Made by a program: the position numbers and the translations under genes
Part shown: one piece after another, positions 33,138 through 45,223 of the stretch
Layout: each line of letters opens with the position of its first letter
How positions within the stretch are numbered: the first letter of the stretch is position 1
Notes under the pieces: model-generated
Seen by the model: only the letters and a program-made list of their open reading frames with translations
Told to the model about the DNA's origin: nothing
Database searches by the model: none
NCBI GenBank assembly: GCA_036927565.1
Contig: JAYESD010000005.1
Location: forward strand, 99,488,301-99,552,300
Direction: 5' to 3'
Length of the DNA stretch: 64,000 bases
DNA from: Tuctoria greenei
Lineage: Eukaryota; Streptophyta; Magnoliopsida; Poales; Poaceae

Positions 33138-34245
33138 ATATAAATGTGCGTCTCCCTCTAATCCCGCAGTGGCTTCCGTTCCCGGCACACATGTTCTCCT
33201 CTTAGTGTTGTGTTCCAAACTAGCATTCCTATGAAATCCCCGTGTGAGTGGTGGTGGTGACTATGGGTACAACGTCGAGCGACCAAGTTTGACGGGCTCT
33301 ACCGAACCTCTTCGTCGCCAACCCTGCCCTGCGACATCCCGGACTCCAGTTTTGTGCTACGTAAGTTCTACACGATCCATGCCGTCTTTTTATAGAGCTA
33401 CTCCCTCCTTATCGCTTTAGTTGTCGTCCCAACAGCTGCAGCCAGTTCATTCCTAGTTGTCGTCCCAACTCCTTATATGCTCTTATGTTTCATGAATGTC
33501 TAGTATAAAATCTGATTAATGGTGCAATTGTGCAATCAACTATCCTCAATTGTTAGATCTGCATCCTACAGTTGATTCATCTTTTTATTTTACCCTAGCA
33601 TCTGATTGCATTCTACTTGTTTCCATATATAAAATACACTACACCTCTGCCCCGAAATAAATGTCGCTCTGACAGTTTATGGTAGTGTATTTCTAGTACA
33701 TTTCCATGTCAGGAAAGATAACTATTAAAAACCGCATGTACTATGTAATTTCTTGATTTAGAAGTAAATGACGCCAGGGTTAATTTATCAACCACTCCCA
33801 ATGTTGTACTCTTATTCCTGTGTTCCAAACTTGTATTCCTAAGATCTTCAGTTCCCACGGTTTATACATGTTTTTCTTGTTTTTCTTTCTCGGATTGTAC
33901 GGATTTTTTTCCTACTCCTTCATTTCTAATTCCTCCGTTCAAAACAAACATTTTCAGTTCATAGCAACCACACCGCCCGATATAAAATACACATCCTCAC
34001 GTAATCTGACATTATCACTGTTACTTACTATATATACTCTTTACTTTAGGAACAAGACACCAAACCGTCATGTCGTCTACAAGTAATCATGATGGGCAAC
34101 AAGCACCTGGTATAATTATAAATGTGTTTACTATCAAAATACACATATTTATAACACGTTAATTCCTTTGCATAGTATGCAGAGAATATTGCAGCACCTA
34201 ATGCTCAGGAACCCCAAGATTCATCATCCCATGCTAGTACTACGA
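33138..34245 (+). pseudogene. 5' exons of a Transposase_24-type gene (probable)
   Basis: A TATAAAT box is at 33141. A GC-rich leader ends at a consensus donor (ctacgtaagt, about 33358-33367). An intron runs to the acceptor tactttag at 34049. The ATG at 34070 opens MSSTSNHDGQQAP, a GT-AG intron 34110-34182 follows, and the next exon continues ENIAAPNAQEPQDSSSHAS. A donor-like gtataa at 34246 closes it. The leader, intron layout and Ser/Gln-rich N-terminus are typical of plant Transposase_24 genes, and the body of such a gene starts at 40593 on the same strand. The link is inference. Alone it could be an unrelated gene stub. Confidence 0.4.
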
Positions 34246-34331
34246 GTATAAATATGTACCGGGCTCTACTAAATATTTTAGCATTGCGATTGTAGTTTCC
34301 TAGTCCCAGTTAACAATTAATCAGTATATGT

Positions 34332-34945
34332 GATGGCGTGATTTATTGATGCCTACACACGCACGATGGGCTCTCACGCCGTCGGCCACTCCGGCACCAG
34401 CGACCACACCCTACTGCTGCTCACATCAGTCCTCCGCGACGCGTCTCCCTCCACCATCGCCACGTCCCATCCTTCGCGTGTCATGATGACCCCGCCGCCC
34501 GCAAACCACTATTGCCGCCGGTCACTCCAGCACCGGCCAGGCGCCCACGCCCTGCTTGTGAGTAGATATGATGGCGTGATTTATTGATGCCTACACGCGC
34601 ACGATGGGCTCTCTCGCCGCCGACACTCTGGCACCAGCGACCATGCCCTGCTGCTGCTCACTTCAGTGTCCTCAGAAATGCGTCTCCGTCGACCATCGCC
34701 ATGTCCCATCCTTTGCGTGTTATGATGACCCCGCCACCCGCAAACCCATGTCGCCGTCGGTCACTGCGGCACTGGCCGGTGCCCACGCACTACTGGTGGT
34801 CACTTCACTGTCGTCCCCGACGCGTCTCCCTCCATCTCCACGTCCCATCGTTCGCGTGCCATGATGACCCCGCCGCCCGCAAACCCCTGGCCATTACGGC
34901 GTACCTACATGCTATGGCCCATATGACATGGCATACCCTGGAAAA
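34332..34945 (+). repeat. GC-rich tandem repeat, 238-bp unit
   Basis: gatggcgtgatttattgatg begins units at 34332 and 34570 (period 238). A third, shortened copy repeats the later half (gcgtctccctccat...ccatgatgaccccgccgcc) at 34819. Frames that look open across it are due to GC content. Confidence 0.8.
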
Positions 34946-35243
34946 ATAGTCCAATATCTTTAACCCCTGTCCACTAAGAAATGTTAGTATCATATAGTTT
35001 AGAGATGCATGTACATGAGGGTTCATTGCTGCTTATATGATCTCAATTCCGTTTTTTACACTGCAAAATGCGTTGCTGATGTCTGGTAATTAACGCAAGA
35101 TTATATTCATGTACCATTCTAGTAGCACTTTAGGGCGAGATGCTAACATGCAGAGCAAAATATCAGTATGCAATCCACCTAAATTTAATTCCTAGATCCA
35201 CCACATTGTACTCCTAGCCTCGAGACTTGCTCCAGGGTGATAT

Positions 35244-35400
35244 CAATGGACGCAGATCACCTGACTTATAAGTTTTTACTGCACGCGATGCAGTAAAGAT
35301 CCAATGGAATCACACCGTTGGATCTTTACTGCATCGCCTGCAGTAAAAACGTAAGTCACGTGAGATCACCAGTGTGATCTGGACGTCGATCCTCTGACTT
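35244..35400. mobile_element. MITE-like hairpin element
   Basis: The core arms gtttttactgca.gcgatgcagtaaagatccaa (33 nt, one mismatch) face each other around a 13-nt loop at 35273-35351. Weaker arm pairing (tgactta; agatcacc) continues outward to about 35244 and 35400. No coding capacity. The end sequence does not match a named MITE family I can identify. Confidence 0.75.
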
Positions 35401-35573
35401 AAATGTGGTCACCGCACTGCCAGACCGAACCCTAGCTTTGTTAAACGTCGCAAGCTGCCCGCCTCATCTGTCTTGCATCCTCTACCTGCTAATACCGCTG
35501 ACGTCCATGACTCGCCTTGTCACCAATTCGCCTTAAGACGCGCTCCTGCTGATGTCGGTCAGACCGAAACTGA

Positions 35574-35690
35574 AGTACTGCAGAGGATGAGCACCCGGTG
35601 AACCCTCTCTTTCTCTAGCATTGCCAGCTACTGTCTTGCCTGCTTTGCAGCTGGACTGAAAATCCCCTGCAGTACTCCGGGTGCTGTAGC
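35574..35690. repeat. Decayed palindromic small element
   Basis: agtactgcagaggatgagca faces atcccctgcagtact (35649) in inverted orientation. The right arm shares its core with the palindrome at 9516. Confidence 0.4.
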
Positions 35691-35699
35691 GCCACTGAC

Positions 35700-38600
35700 T
35701 ACTGCATGATGCCTGATTGTAGGGTATGAACAGCAATAAAGAAGTCATCAAGTGATGCATCGCCCAATATGGAGCAAAATGCTGTTGCGACGCGGTGTTC
35801 CCACGCTCGTATTGTGGGGACCGGAGTCCACACCTCCGAGGATCTCATTGGGTGGTGTCGTGCGATGCGGCACCTAACAACACACATGAAAAGGATACCA
35901 AAACATATAAAGTTTTGATTTCATTATAAGAAGAGTTTACAAAAGAGTGTACCATAGGGGTACACACGCAGTGAAAAAAATACATACTCATAATCTCAGC
36001 TAACTAAGCAGGAGAGAAGACGTCCATGCCCTAGGACGCTTCTCACTAGCAACATGAAGAACATTCAGCAGCGGCGTGGCTCACGTGAGATTTATCTCGA
36101 CACCTCGATTCTCATGTACAACCTGAACAGCAGAAATAAAACTAATACCTGCAAAAATTGTTAAAGCGCAAACGTGAGCATAAGGCTCAACAAGACTTAA
36201 CCGTCTCACTAGACATATGCAGGGTGAATACTAACATAGGTAAGGAATAGCATAAATAGACTCGCCTACAAGTGGATCCTTATAATCAGGTTTTATGTAG
36301 CAAATGACATTCTCCAAGCACGGCACATCATGGGCTCCACAATCAAACAAGAAACGCTTTACCGATGATATGACATGCTCAGAGCATATAATGCTATTAC
36401 AGCTAAAGTATGGGGAAATTGTAAACTTTAATTTTGCTATCTCTAAATCATACAAGGTTGCAAAGCAATTATAAATCAATACAATATAATTTGATGGCTT
36501 CTTTAGTATTTACTACGTCACGACAGCGACGGACAAGTGGTACTCTATTACCGCGAGGGACGGTGATTGCAATCAGGACACACCCGGACTGCACGACACG
36601 CACACCCGTGTGGGAGACACATACGTGCTCTCCTCCCCGCGTCATACGTGGCCACCTTTCACCCAAGACCCCAATGTCGACAAACCTCTTCATCCCGAGC
36701 AAAAGGTCCCCTACAAGGACACGTCGAAGTTGCCCGCTAGAAGATTTACACCTTTATGCCTTCGCATCTCCATTCAAGGACAACCGAGGAGTCTCCACAC
36801 TACAGTCTGGAGTTACATTAGTTTAATGGGCCCATATACCATTATGCAACCGGTACAGTTCAAGCTTGCCCAACGGTGCCGCATACGACACGGTCCTCAA
36901 GAGACACAGGCAGGGCTATGCGATCGAGACTCAATTCTCGCCGCTTCCTATCCATCCCCTACCTGGTCTCCATTTCAATATATTATGCCATTTTCTATCT
37001 AACCAATCCTGTGAGATATGTCCTACATCTCTCGTGAGTAGATTCCAACTACTCGACTTCTACCGGATTTCCTATGCATTAGCAAAGTAGTTACTACAGG
37101 TCAAACTGTAACTTGTTCCAACCAAACCCCAGGATTTGTGTTCATGCAAGTGGAGTATCAAACACCTTATACGTAATGCACAATATCAACTGGAGACGTA
37201 AGTGAATAAAACAGGAAAACTTTGAAAAGCTCTTAAATGCAAATCGGGGCTTGCCTTAGTTTGCGACTCAAATAAATGTCACTTGTCAGTGGTCCTTCTG
37301 TGCGGACTCCGCCAAGGACTTCAAGTGGACACCCTGGCCTTCTCCTCCAAGCGAAACTTCTCGTCGATCACCTATCATCACGTTCCTATCGACATGATAT
37401 GCATATAAGTAATTAAGTAATTTAATAATAGACTCCACGGGGTTGTGTAAACTATAAGAATGAGGAGTTTGACTAGGAAGGACAGATATGCCTCTGTTTT
37501 GTGGATAAACAAAGGATGGAGTCCAGTGGTCATAGTAGTGTCGAGATGTGAATTGAAAGGTGCAACGTAAGCACACATTGCAACTTGGCGCTCAACACTC
37601 GATGCTATGCCACTCAAGGTTGATAAAGCTGAATGGTGTCGAAGTGTTGGACTGGTAGTGTAAGGATGACTAAAGAATCAAGGGGGATATCGAAAGCTTG
37701 AGTATGAGTGGAGTGTACAAGACGAAGGTCGCGATTCAGTAGTCGACCAATGAACTTGACTTAACTCATAAAGGAGTAAACCTAGTTATGTGAGCATTGC
37801 TGTCGTAGGGTCCCGACTTAGGATGACCCATGATGGAACCTAACGACACTTGGGAGTGAAGTGAGATCAACATGTCTTGGACTTAAGTCATTACAAGCAC
37901 TGTTAACCTAGCATGAGTACCAAGACAACGTTCAAATGACTTTTAGGTAAAGTAGTTTCTACGGCAAGCTTCTCGAGCATCGTTCAAGTGCTTACACGAC
38001 GACACTAATGTAGTGTCTCCCACAAGCCTGTCCAGGTGAGCTCGATAAGCTCTTGGGAGTCAAACATGATGCGAGACCTTGCCGTGAAGGCATGCTTTGC
38101 CATCTCGAGAAGATCGTCTTAGCGAGGTCCACATCAACCCAGACTCATCAATGGGGTGAGCGGAATCTCGAACACCACCTTGTGAGTCTTAAGGCTAGTG
38201 ATGTCGACTCGGTTGTTGATAAGCGACTCAACGAACCTGTCGTCGATGAAGTGGTACACCAAATTAACCAAGGAACTCTTATCCAAGGTTCCCCTTGGTC
38301 TAGTTCTCCTTGTTGGTCGTAACATTCTTGCATACCTTTACCCTAGGTGATCGGTGATCACCAATACCCGTGGTTGACCTAGAAGGCCTTTTATCGAGCA
38401 CCTTGGCTATATTGAGGACTCGATTGCTCTCGCAACGACTAAACCCTAATTTGGCTAAACGACCATCGACCGTTGTGTCGTGGTTGTGTTCTAGCATCAT
38501 GTACGTTACAGGCATCCTTCATCTCAATGCCAGGACATGATGACGGCTCGGAGCGTCACGACGACGTCATATGGTCAACGACGTCGACGTGGCTCATGGT

Positions 38601-39038
38601 GGAGCATCACGAGCATGCACGGACAGGCCAACGTGATACAAACGACAAAAGAGGTCAACGTAGGGACTCCTATAGGAATGATATCATGCAAAAACGGGAT
38701 GTACGACTTGATGACACATGAGTAACCTTAGAGATCACGACGAACGGACGTCGGTGACGTCAAGCAAGGTATTTCAGGGCAAGGCTGACCTTGTAGGCAT
38801 TTGCCGAACATCTGGGTTGTGTACTTGATTCGGTTACTTCATCAACATTCCAAGAGCACCATGGCACATGTCCTTGTCGATTGCCACCCAAGAATAGACC
38901 TGCATCCATAGACCAGCATTTAACGGTAACACACTTAGTTTCGCCTTGTAACCATTTCATCGAACACCTTGGCTGCATTCATTGATCCAATCACTCTTGC
39001 AAAATAAGAGCTAACCTTGGACTAGTTGTCGATACCAT
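35700..39038 (-). other. Non-coding DNA, probably internal region of a non-autonomous LTR element
   Basis: No domain could be read on either strand in 3.3 kb. The composition (unique-looking, mixed, with short open frames only) and the adjoining LTR and primer-like site at its right end suggest the internal part of a large non-coding retroelement derivative. A second LTR is not visible, so the left end is not placed. Part of it (about 35700-36250) may come from a different LTR element. Confidence 0.35.
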
Positions 39039-40592
39039 TGTAACAAAGGTGTGTTCCCAAATTTTATCCATCACACCAACAATTGCCTTGCTTCCAAGAC
39101 ATAGCCACGGTGCAGAATGGGGTGACGATGCGGGGTGTCGACCACCGGTTGAGGTGTTGGAAAGCGACGAGGGTGGGTGACCGTCGCCGACATGGGCGCG
39201 ACACGAGCAGGGCGGCCGAGGGTGAAAGTAGGGCTGGATGCGCTTGGCCGTGGGCGGCATGGAGCATGGGGAGGCGCGGCCAAGGCACCGACAGCGGCCG
39301 GCATGTGGTAGAGCTGCGCACGACAGTTGGCCAGCTGGGAGCACGGGGAGGGCGGCGTGACCGGGAGGTGGAGCGGGCGCGACATGCGCAGACGGACGGC
39401 CGGCGGTCGGCGTTAGGCGGGGTGCCGGTGCCTTGGCGCAGGGGCCGGAGCGGGGAGGCGAAGCGCTGGGGCTAGGTGCAGGGGCGACGCGCGCGGGCCG
39501 GCGGCCAAGCACGGGACGGCAGCAGCGCGGCGCCGTGGCTGCCCTGCTGCGGCGGCCGGTGAGGAGCGCCGGAGGGAGTAGCGGGCGGACAGGAGGAGTC
39601 GGGCGCGATATATAAAGACCAAATTGCATCGCGGTGGCTCTGCATGCGGCTGCGTGGAGGCAGGGGAGGAAAGAGAAAGGAAGTGCCGACCTGACCTGTG
39701 GGGACCACCCGTGGCACCCACTTCTCTCTTTCTTTCCAAAATTCAAATAGGGCTAGCAAACATGCTTCAAAAATAGTCAACTTTTGCCCAATGACCAAAT
39801 AAAATTTGGAGAATTTTATGGTGCAATCAGATTTCAAAACTGAGCAAGTTGAATTTGAACTCAGGTTTGAATTTGAATTCAAGTGGCGATATTTGACTCA
39901 AGGAAATAAATAGTATATTAGGTTCAAAAATCCTGAAACTTTGAAGTTAACCTTTTTGGACCATAAGGGACCTCAGGAAAACTTTGGAGTTGATTTGGAG
40001 AAGGTTGAGCACAAAGTTTAAATTTGAAGTCGACGTTGATTAAACTCTCAGTACATGACCATTAAATGGGAAACGTTCTTCAAAAATTTTGAAACTTTAC
40101 CGAGAGTCTATTTGGAATATTAGAAGGTCATGGAAAAATTTACGGCATGAGATTTGAATATTTTTGGATGTCCCATTTTAGGGTTGGAATAATTCCTTTT
40201 TCTTTCTCTCTATTTTGTTTTCTTTTCTCCTTTAATTTTTCATTGAAAATATGAATACTTGGAAATTAAGGATTTTACACCTTAAGTTCCAATATACATT
40301 AGCAAACATGTTCTATATGTAAAATTTTAACAAGTCCCTATTTTAAGTGAACATTGGTTAACTCATATGGTTCATGTGAGTTTGGATTTCCAAGTCCACT
40401 TTCAAAATTTCTAAGTTCGCATTTTTGTGTTTTTGTTCTTTCGAAAAGCGGGCTTTTACACGTATTTGCTGCACTCGTCCTGAAGATGGTAAAACATCAG
40501 ACTTCTTCTTCTTTCACACTATTTGTACATGATACTAGGCCTGGTCAGTTGCTAATTTGCTTTAAATGTCTATCATTTAAATGACACTAACA
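39039..40592 (-). repeat. LTR of a minus-strand Ty3/gypsy-type element
   Basis: On the minus strand it begins TGTTAGTGTC at 40592 and ends TTTGTTACA at 39039, one base before tggtatcgacaac, which resembles a tRNA-Met-type primer site. A TATATAAA-containing segment sits at 39609-39616, and the GC-rich leader with a long spurious frame (39060-39600) is typical of grass gypsy LTRs. The right end abuts an exon of the Transposase_24 gene. Confidence 0.5.
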
Positions 40593-42159
40593 GAAGGAAA
40601 GAAGTTTGGAAGAGGGGTGGCTAAAGGACTTAAGGTTGCTAAATTGCGCTATCTAGCATCTGCAAATAGAACAAATGATCAGAATCGGAAGCTACAAATT
40701 CAGTGGTCCGATAGGTTGGGTGCTGCAGTTGGTCCTAATCAGCGGCACTTTGTCGATGATGTGGTTATTACAACAAAAAAAATGCACCCCTCGCTGGTGT
40801 ATGGAAGTGGGCAGAGCTTGGCAATACTTCGAAAAGCGATATAGTGAGGGACATTTGGTTAGTGTTGTGACACCCCACATAAGTATTTTTTCTAACGACC
40901 TCCATCTTGTACATTTATAATAGTGTGATATACAATGTACAAAATGCCTTGGACTTGGAGGACACAGATGATACCAGAAGAAAAATATTGAAGATTGCTG
41001 GTGAGCGCTACAAGGGGTGGCGATCAACATTGCATGCCACCTATAAGAAGTATTCGACCGATGAGGAACGTATACAAAACAAGCCTGTTGACGTAGCAGA
41101 TTCCGATTGGTTGGCGCTTATGGACTATTTTGGGTCCGAGCGATTCAAGGTCAGCTAGCTTTCTAATACCTTCATATCCTACAAAAACTATTTTATAACA
41201 CCCATTCGTGAAATTAATTCTTAAAATTGCAGTAAATAAGCAGAACCAATTCACGAAATCGAAGTACTCAAAAGACAAAACACTTGCTTGGCTCGAAACC
41301 CTACGCCCAACTTAGTTACGAGAAGGTATGAAAACTAAATCATGCTTTTACTTTGTACTGCAATCATTCAATAAAAAATTACTTGTATTTGATGTAGCGA
41401 GACCCAGAGACCGGAAAAGAACACGATGACATAGAACTCTGGGAGACAAGCCATGTGAAGAGCGGTCAATGGGCAAACGAGCAGGCATAAGCTGTACATG
41501 TGAGAAACACTTCAAACAGTCCCCATTTAAATAAATATTTGCAATTTACATGTGACTTTTCTTTTTGTATATAGACACAGACACGTGCCCAAATCAACGT
41601 CAAGGAAGCTGAGCTGGGAGTCCCAATCCCAGATGAGGAAATGAACAACATCTTCCAGCTTACTTATATATCCACAACCGTTTTTGGAGGATCACAGTTT
41701 CGGGGGCGTGGTTATATGGCTAAACCTAATGTTTCTGAAAGACTGCGTATCCAGATGTCTGACCAGCTCGGCCAGCAAGTTCGATCCTTGCAAAATAGAA
41801 ATGAAGACCTCAGCTCTCAGGTGCAAGAGTTGGAAGGAAGAAATGATAATATGACCTCCCAGATGGATGGCTTCGTCCAGGCAAATGAATAGCTCAACCA
41901 GGAAGTCCGGGCTTTACATGATCAGATGGCAGCCAATTCTGCACGCCAAGAAAAGGAGCTAGCAGACATGCGCAGGATGATGGAGAGGTGGCAAAATCAA
42001 CAATGGCTAGTAGCAACTTCACAAAAGCCTCATGCTCGCACCAAGTCAAAGCTGGATGTTCAAGAAACTATTCCTAGTACTACAACTCGTCGCGGTGCTA
42101 TTTTAATGGGTGCAATGTTGCAAACTGAAAAAACTGTAAATAACATCGTCTCGCAATGA
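40593..42159 (+). pseudogene. Transposase_24 (Ptta/En/Spm) gene body, second CACTA family
   Basis: The exon at 40593-40860 encodes GRGVAKGLKVAKLRY, VGPNQRHFVDDVV and, after a one-base loss near 40785, APLAGVWKWAELG. A short intron follows. The next exon (about 40925-41150) has YKGWRSTLHATYKKYST and DSDWLALMDYFGSERFK. The third (about 41232-41325) has HLLGSKPYAQLSYEK. The fourth and fifth read PETGKEHDDIELWE and VKSGQWANEQA. The last exon (from about 41576) carries a coiled coil (RSLQNRNEDLSSQVQELEGR) broken by a TAG at 41890-41892 and ends at 42159 (NNIVSQ). Proteins of this type bind CACTA subterminal repeats, which start 10 bp further on. No tnp2 partner is present for this family. Confidence 0.8.
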
Positions 42160-42169
42160 CGCAAGGGTC

Positions 42170-43652
42170 CTTGAGCATTGCATCAATTGCTGGATGTTTG
42201 TTGTTAAGTCGACAAACGTATCGTGTGCAAATAAAATGATTCTGTTGCCACTAATTTTCAAACCTGGTGCACTAGGATTCTAGTGCCGCTAATTATAAAA
42301 TGTGGCATTAACAGATTATTGCGACGAAAATAAACTGTTGAATTAGGAAGCTAGCTATTGCCACAAATTATAAAACGTTGCACTACAAACATTTGGCTAT
42401 GACCAAAAAAGCATTGCACTAGACTGCTATTGCCACCACCCAGAGAACGTCGCATTACGACCGTGTTGCAACAGATTTCAATATGTTGCATTACGAACCT
42501 ATTGCCACACATCAGAAATCGTTGCAATACAATACTGTTGCCACGGTTTTGAAATCATTGCAATACCGTACTATTCACCATGAACGTGAAATTATTGCAA
42601 TAGCGTATTACTGGCCACGGCTGTGAAATAGTCGCGATACCATATTATTCGCCAAGAGTGTGAAATTTTCGTGATACCGTACTATTCGCCACGGAAGTGA
42701 AATCTTTGCAACATCGTAGTATTCACCACGAATGTGAAAAGGTCGTGATATGATATTATTCGCCACGAGTGTGAAATCGTCGCGATACCGTACTATTCGT
42801 CGTGGATGTGAAAACGTCATGATACCATATTGTTCGCCACGAGTGTGAAATCGTCGCGATACCGTACTATTTGCCACGGATGTGAAATCGTTGCAACACC
42901 ATACTATTTGCCACAAATGTAAAAATGTTGCCATACCGTACTATTCGCTACGAATGTGAAATCATTGCAACACCGTACTATTCGCCGCGAATGTGAAAAC
43001 GTCGCCATACCATACTATTCTCCACGAGTATGAAATCGTCGCGATACCGTACTATTCGCCACGAGTATGAAATCGTCGCGATACCGTACTTATCACCACA
43101 GATGTGAAATCTTCGCAAATAACGTACTATTCGTTGCAATACGTTAAATCATCGCAATACGTTAAACCGTTGCAATACCATACTATTTGCCACGAACGTG
43201 GAGTCGTTGCAATACCATACTTTTTGCCACGAATTTGGCATCGTTGCAACACCGTTATTTTTGTTGCAATACGTTAAATCGTCGCAATACGTTAAACCAT
43301 TGCAATACCATACTTTTTGCCACGAACGTGGAGTCGTTGCAATACCATACTTTTTTCCACGAATGTGACATCGTTGCAACAACGATATTTTTGTCGCAAT
43401 ACATTAAATCGTCACAATAGGTTAAACCGTTGCAATATCATACTATTTGCAATGAACGTGGAGTCGTCGCAGTACCATACTATTTGCCACGGATGTCAAG
43501 TCGTCGCAATAACCTATTGCCACGGCTGTTATCGCCACGAGTCGGAAAAACTATCGCGACGTTCTATTTTGTTGCGACAACAACCTATCGCGACGAATTT
43601 CGACCTATTGCAACGATTTTTTTCGTCGCAATAAACCAGAATCCTGGTAGTG
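42170..43652 (+). repeat. CACTA subterminal repeats and right terminus (family 2, copy 1)
   Basis: 1.48 kb of short degenerate repeats (cgtcgcgataccgtactattcgccacga and similar), including a 130-bp higher-order unit (gttaaaccgttgcaatacc) at 43168, 43298 and 43426. The terminus, read on the minus strand, is CACTACCAGGATTCTGG at 43652-43636. The next base starts Tat integrase sequence, so this is the exact transposon end. Confidence 0.88.
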
Positions 43653-44322
43653 ATAACAGCCGTCAACAGGGACCCAATTCACAAGTGCAGTCTTCCAAGA
43701 GTATTGCGAAGACCTCGACATCAATGTCAGCTACACATCAGTAGCTCACGCGACAAGTAATGGCCAGGCCAAGAGAGCAAATGTTGAGATTCTCAAGGGA
43801 CTCAAGACTCGCACCTATGAACGCTTGAAAAAAGAACAGTGCCAACTGGATTGAGTAGCTTCCATCCGCACTGTGGGCAAGCCAGACAACACCCATTGGT
43901 CTAGAGGAGAGACACCCTTCTTCATGGTGTACGGAGCTGAAGCAGTTCTTCCTCCGGAGATTGTCATGGGTTCTCTACGAGTCCGTACCTACGACGAAGC
44001 CGTGCAGGATCAGCTCCGACGCGATGACCTAGACCTCGTCGACGAGGCATGGTGCCAAGCAGCTGTCAAAAATGTGCGATACCGTCAGGCACTTCGGCGC
44101 TATCATCAGAGGCTTGTGTGCAATCGGCAGCTTGAAGAAGGCAATCCGATGTTGTGGCGAATACTCTCTCTAGAAGGAGCGAACAAGCTATCTCCCTGGT
44201 AGGAGAGTTCCTTCCGATTTATCAAAGTTTCTTGCCCTGGATGCATTCGCTTGGCAACAAGGAATTGGACGCCACTTTCCAACCCCTGGAACATAGAGCA
44301 CCTCCGTAAGTTCTACACTTAG
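43653..44322 (+). pseudogene. Tat integrase C-terminal half (copy 1), left side cut by CACTA
   Basis: Follows the CACTA terminus directly. It reads GTQFTSAVFQEYCEDLDI, SNGQAKRANVEILKGLKTR, GAEAVLPPEIVMGSLRVR, ending NIEHLRKFYT and the pol stop TAG at 44320-44322. The catalytic Glu region reads GQAKRA where relatives have GQAERA, so the active Glu is replaced by Lys. A TGA at about 43854 breaks the frame. The N-terminal half is not found to the left of the CACTA. Confidence 0.83.
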
Positions 44323-44983
44323 CTCATAGGTGAGTCTATTTTTGTATAGTATTTCATAGTGTCTATGAACAGAGTCGAGATGGTCCAAGATGTATTGCAC
44401 ACTTTACTTGGTACTGTACTTTGAATGTGTCCTTACCCCCCTGTTATTTGGACTTATTATGAAATACAATTACATGAAAACAGACTCTACATGCATTTAC
44501 TTTGCACATGCTCTTATTTAGTTTCCTCTTTACATTCTTGTAAATAGTGAAGCTGTGCAATCCTCTCGAAAATTGGTTTCTGAGAACTCAAGTGATACAT
44601 ATCCAATTATTATTGGTAGTCTTTTTCAGCATCTAGTGTTAGCTGAATGGCCTACTCACTTGAAAGCCAATGCCAATGACAGGTCTGGAGTCGGCTATAG
44701 ACATAGCCTGGTCCAGCACCCTAATATGCCACTCTGCCTATTCTGGTGTTGCATCAAAGCAAGGCGGGTTCGGGGAGCACTCGATTCTATGAAAGTACAA
44801 GCGATATTCTAAGTATTATCATGTTGAATTGATTAGGACCAAGAATTCAGGAAAGGATAGTAAGACAGAAGTAAACTATAGGCAAGAAGAAGCAGTTTTA
44901 CTACTTTTATTGTCTCTCATATGAAGGACAAATGGTTTTCACTCTCAATCTGGGAGTTCTGACATCCCTAGGGGTCCCATCGT
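44323..44983 (+). other. 3' untranslated region of the Tat element (copy 1)
   Basis: Non-coding sequence between the pol stop and the tandem repeats before the LTR. No domains. Repeated at 52650-53310. Confidence 0.7.
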
Positions 44984-45223
44984 CGATGTTTCACACGTTG
45001 ATGATGGGCGCCACCAGAGCATTTCGCTCCGGCATACCCAGGGGGCCCGACATCGATGTTTCACACGTAGATGATGGGTGCCACCGATGCATCTTGCTCC
45101 AGCACCACCCAAGGGGCCCGACATCGACATTTCACATGTTGATGATGGGCACCACCGGAGCATCTAGCTCTAGCACCACCCAGAGGGCCAGCCGTCGATG
45201 TTTCACACGTTGATGATGGGCAC
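44984..45223 (+). repeat. 71-bp tandem repeats just before the Tat LTR (copy 1)
   Basis: cgatgtttcacacgttgatg starts units at 44984, 45054, 45125 and 45196 (periods 70, 71, 71). Spacers carry ggggcccgac and gcaccaccca. The last unit ends at the LTR border. Where a polypurine tract would be expected the sequence is gatgatgggcac. Confidence 0.88.

Noticed and set aside
36434..37002. Two overlapping open frames of 130 residues
   Set aside because: No recognisable domain, no promoter or intron signals, and they lie in a block without other coding evidence.
37648..37656. ctggtagtg as a second CACTA terminus of family 2
   Set aside because: Only nine bases match and neither subterminal repeats nor further terminal sequence is present.
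38991..39746. Open frame of 251 residues, minus strand
   Set aside because: Ala/Pro/Arg-rich frame through the GC-rich leader of an LTR, with no domain. It is explained by base composition.
42608..43744. Several overlapping open frames in subterminal repeats (also 50419-52071)
   Set aside because: Periodic short repeats without stops produce look-alike frames on both strands. No domain is present and the frames copy the repeat unit.
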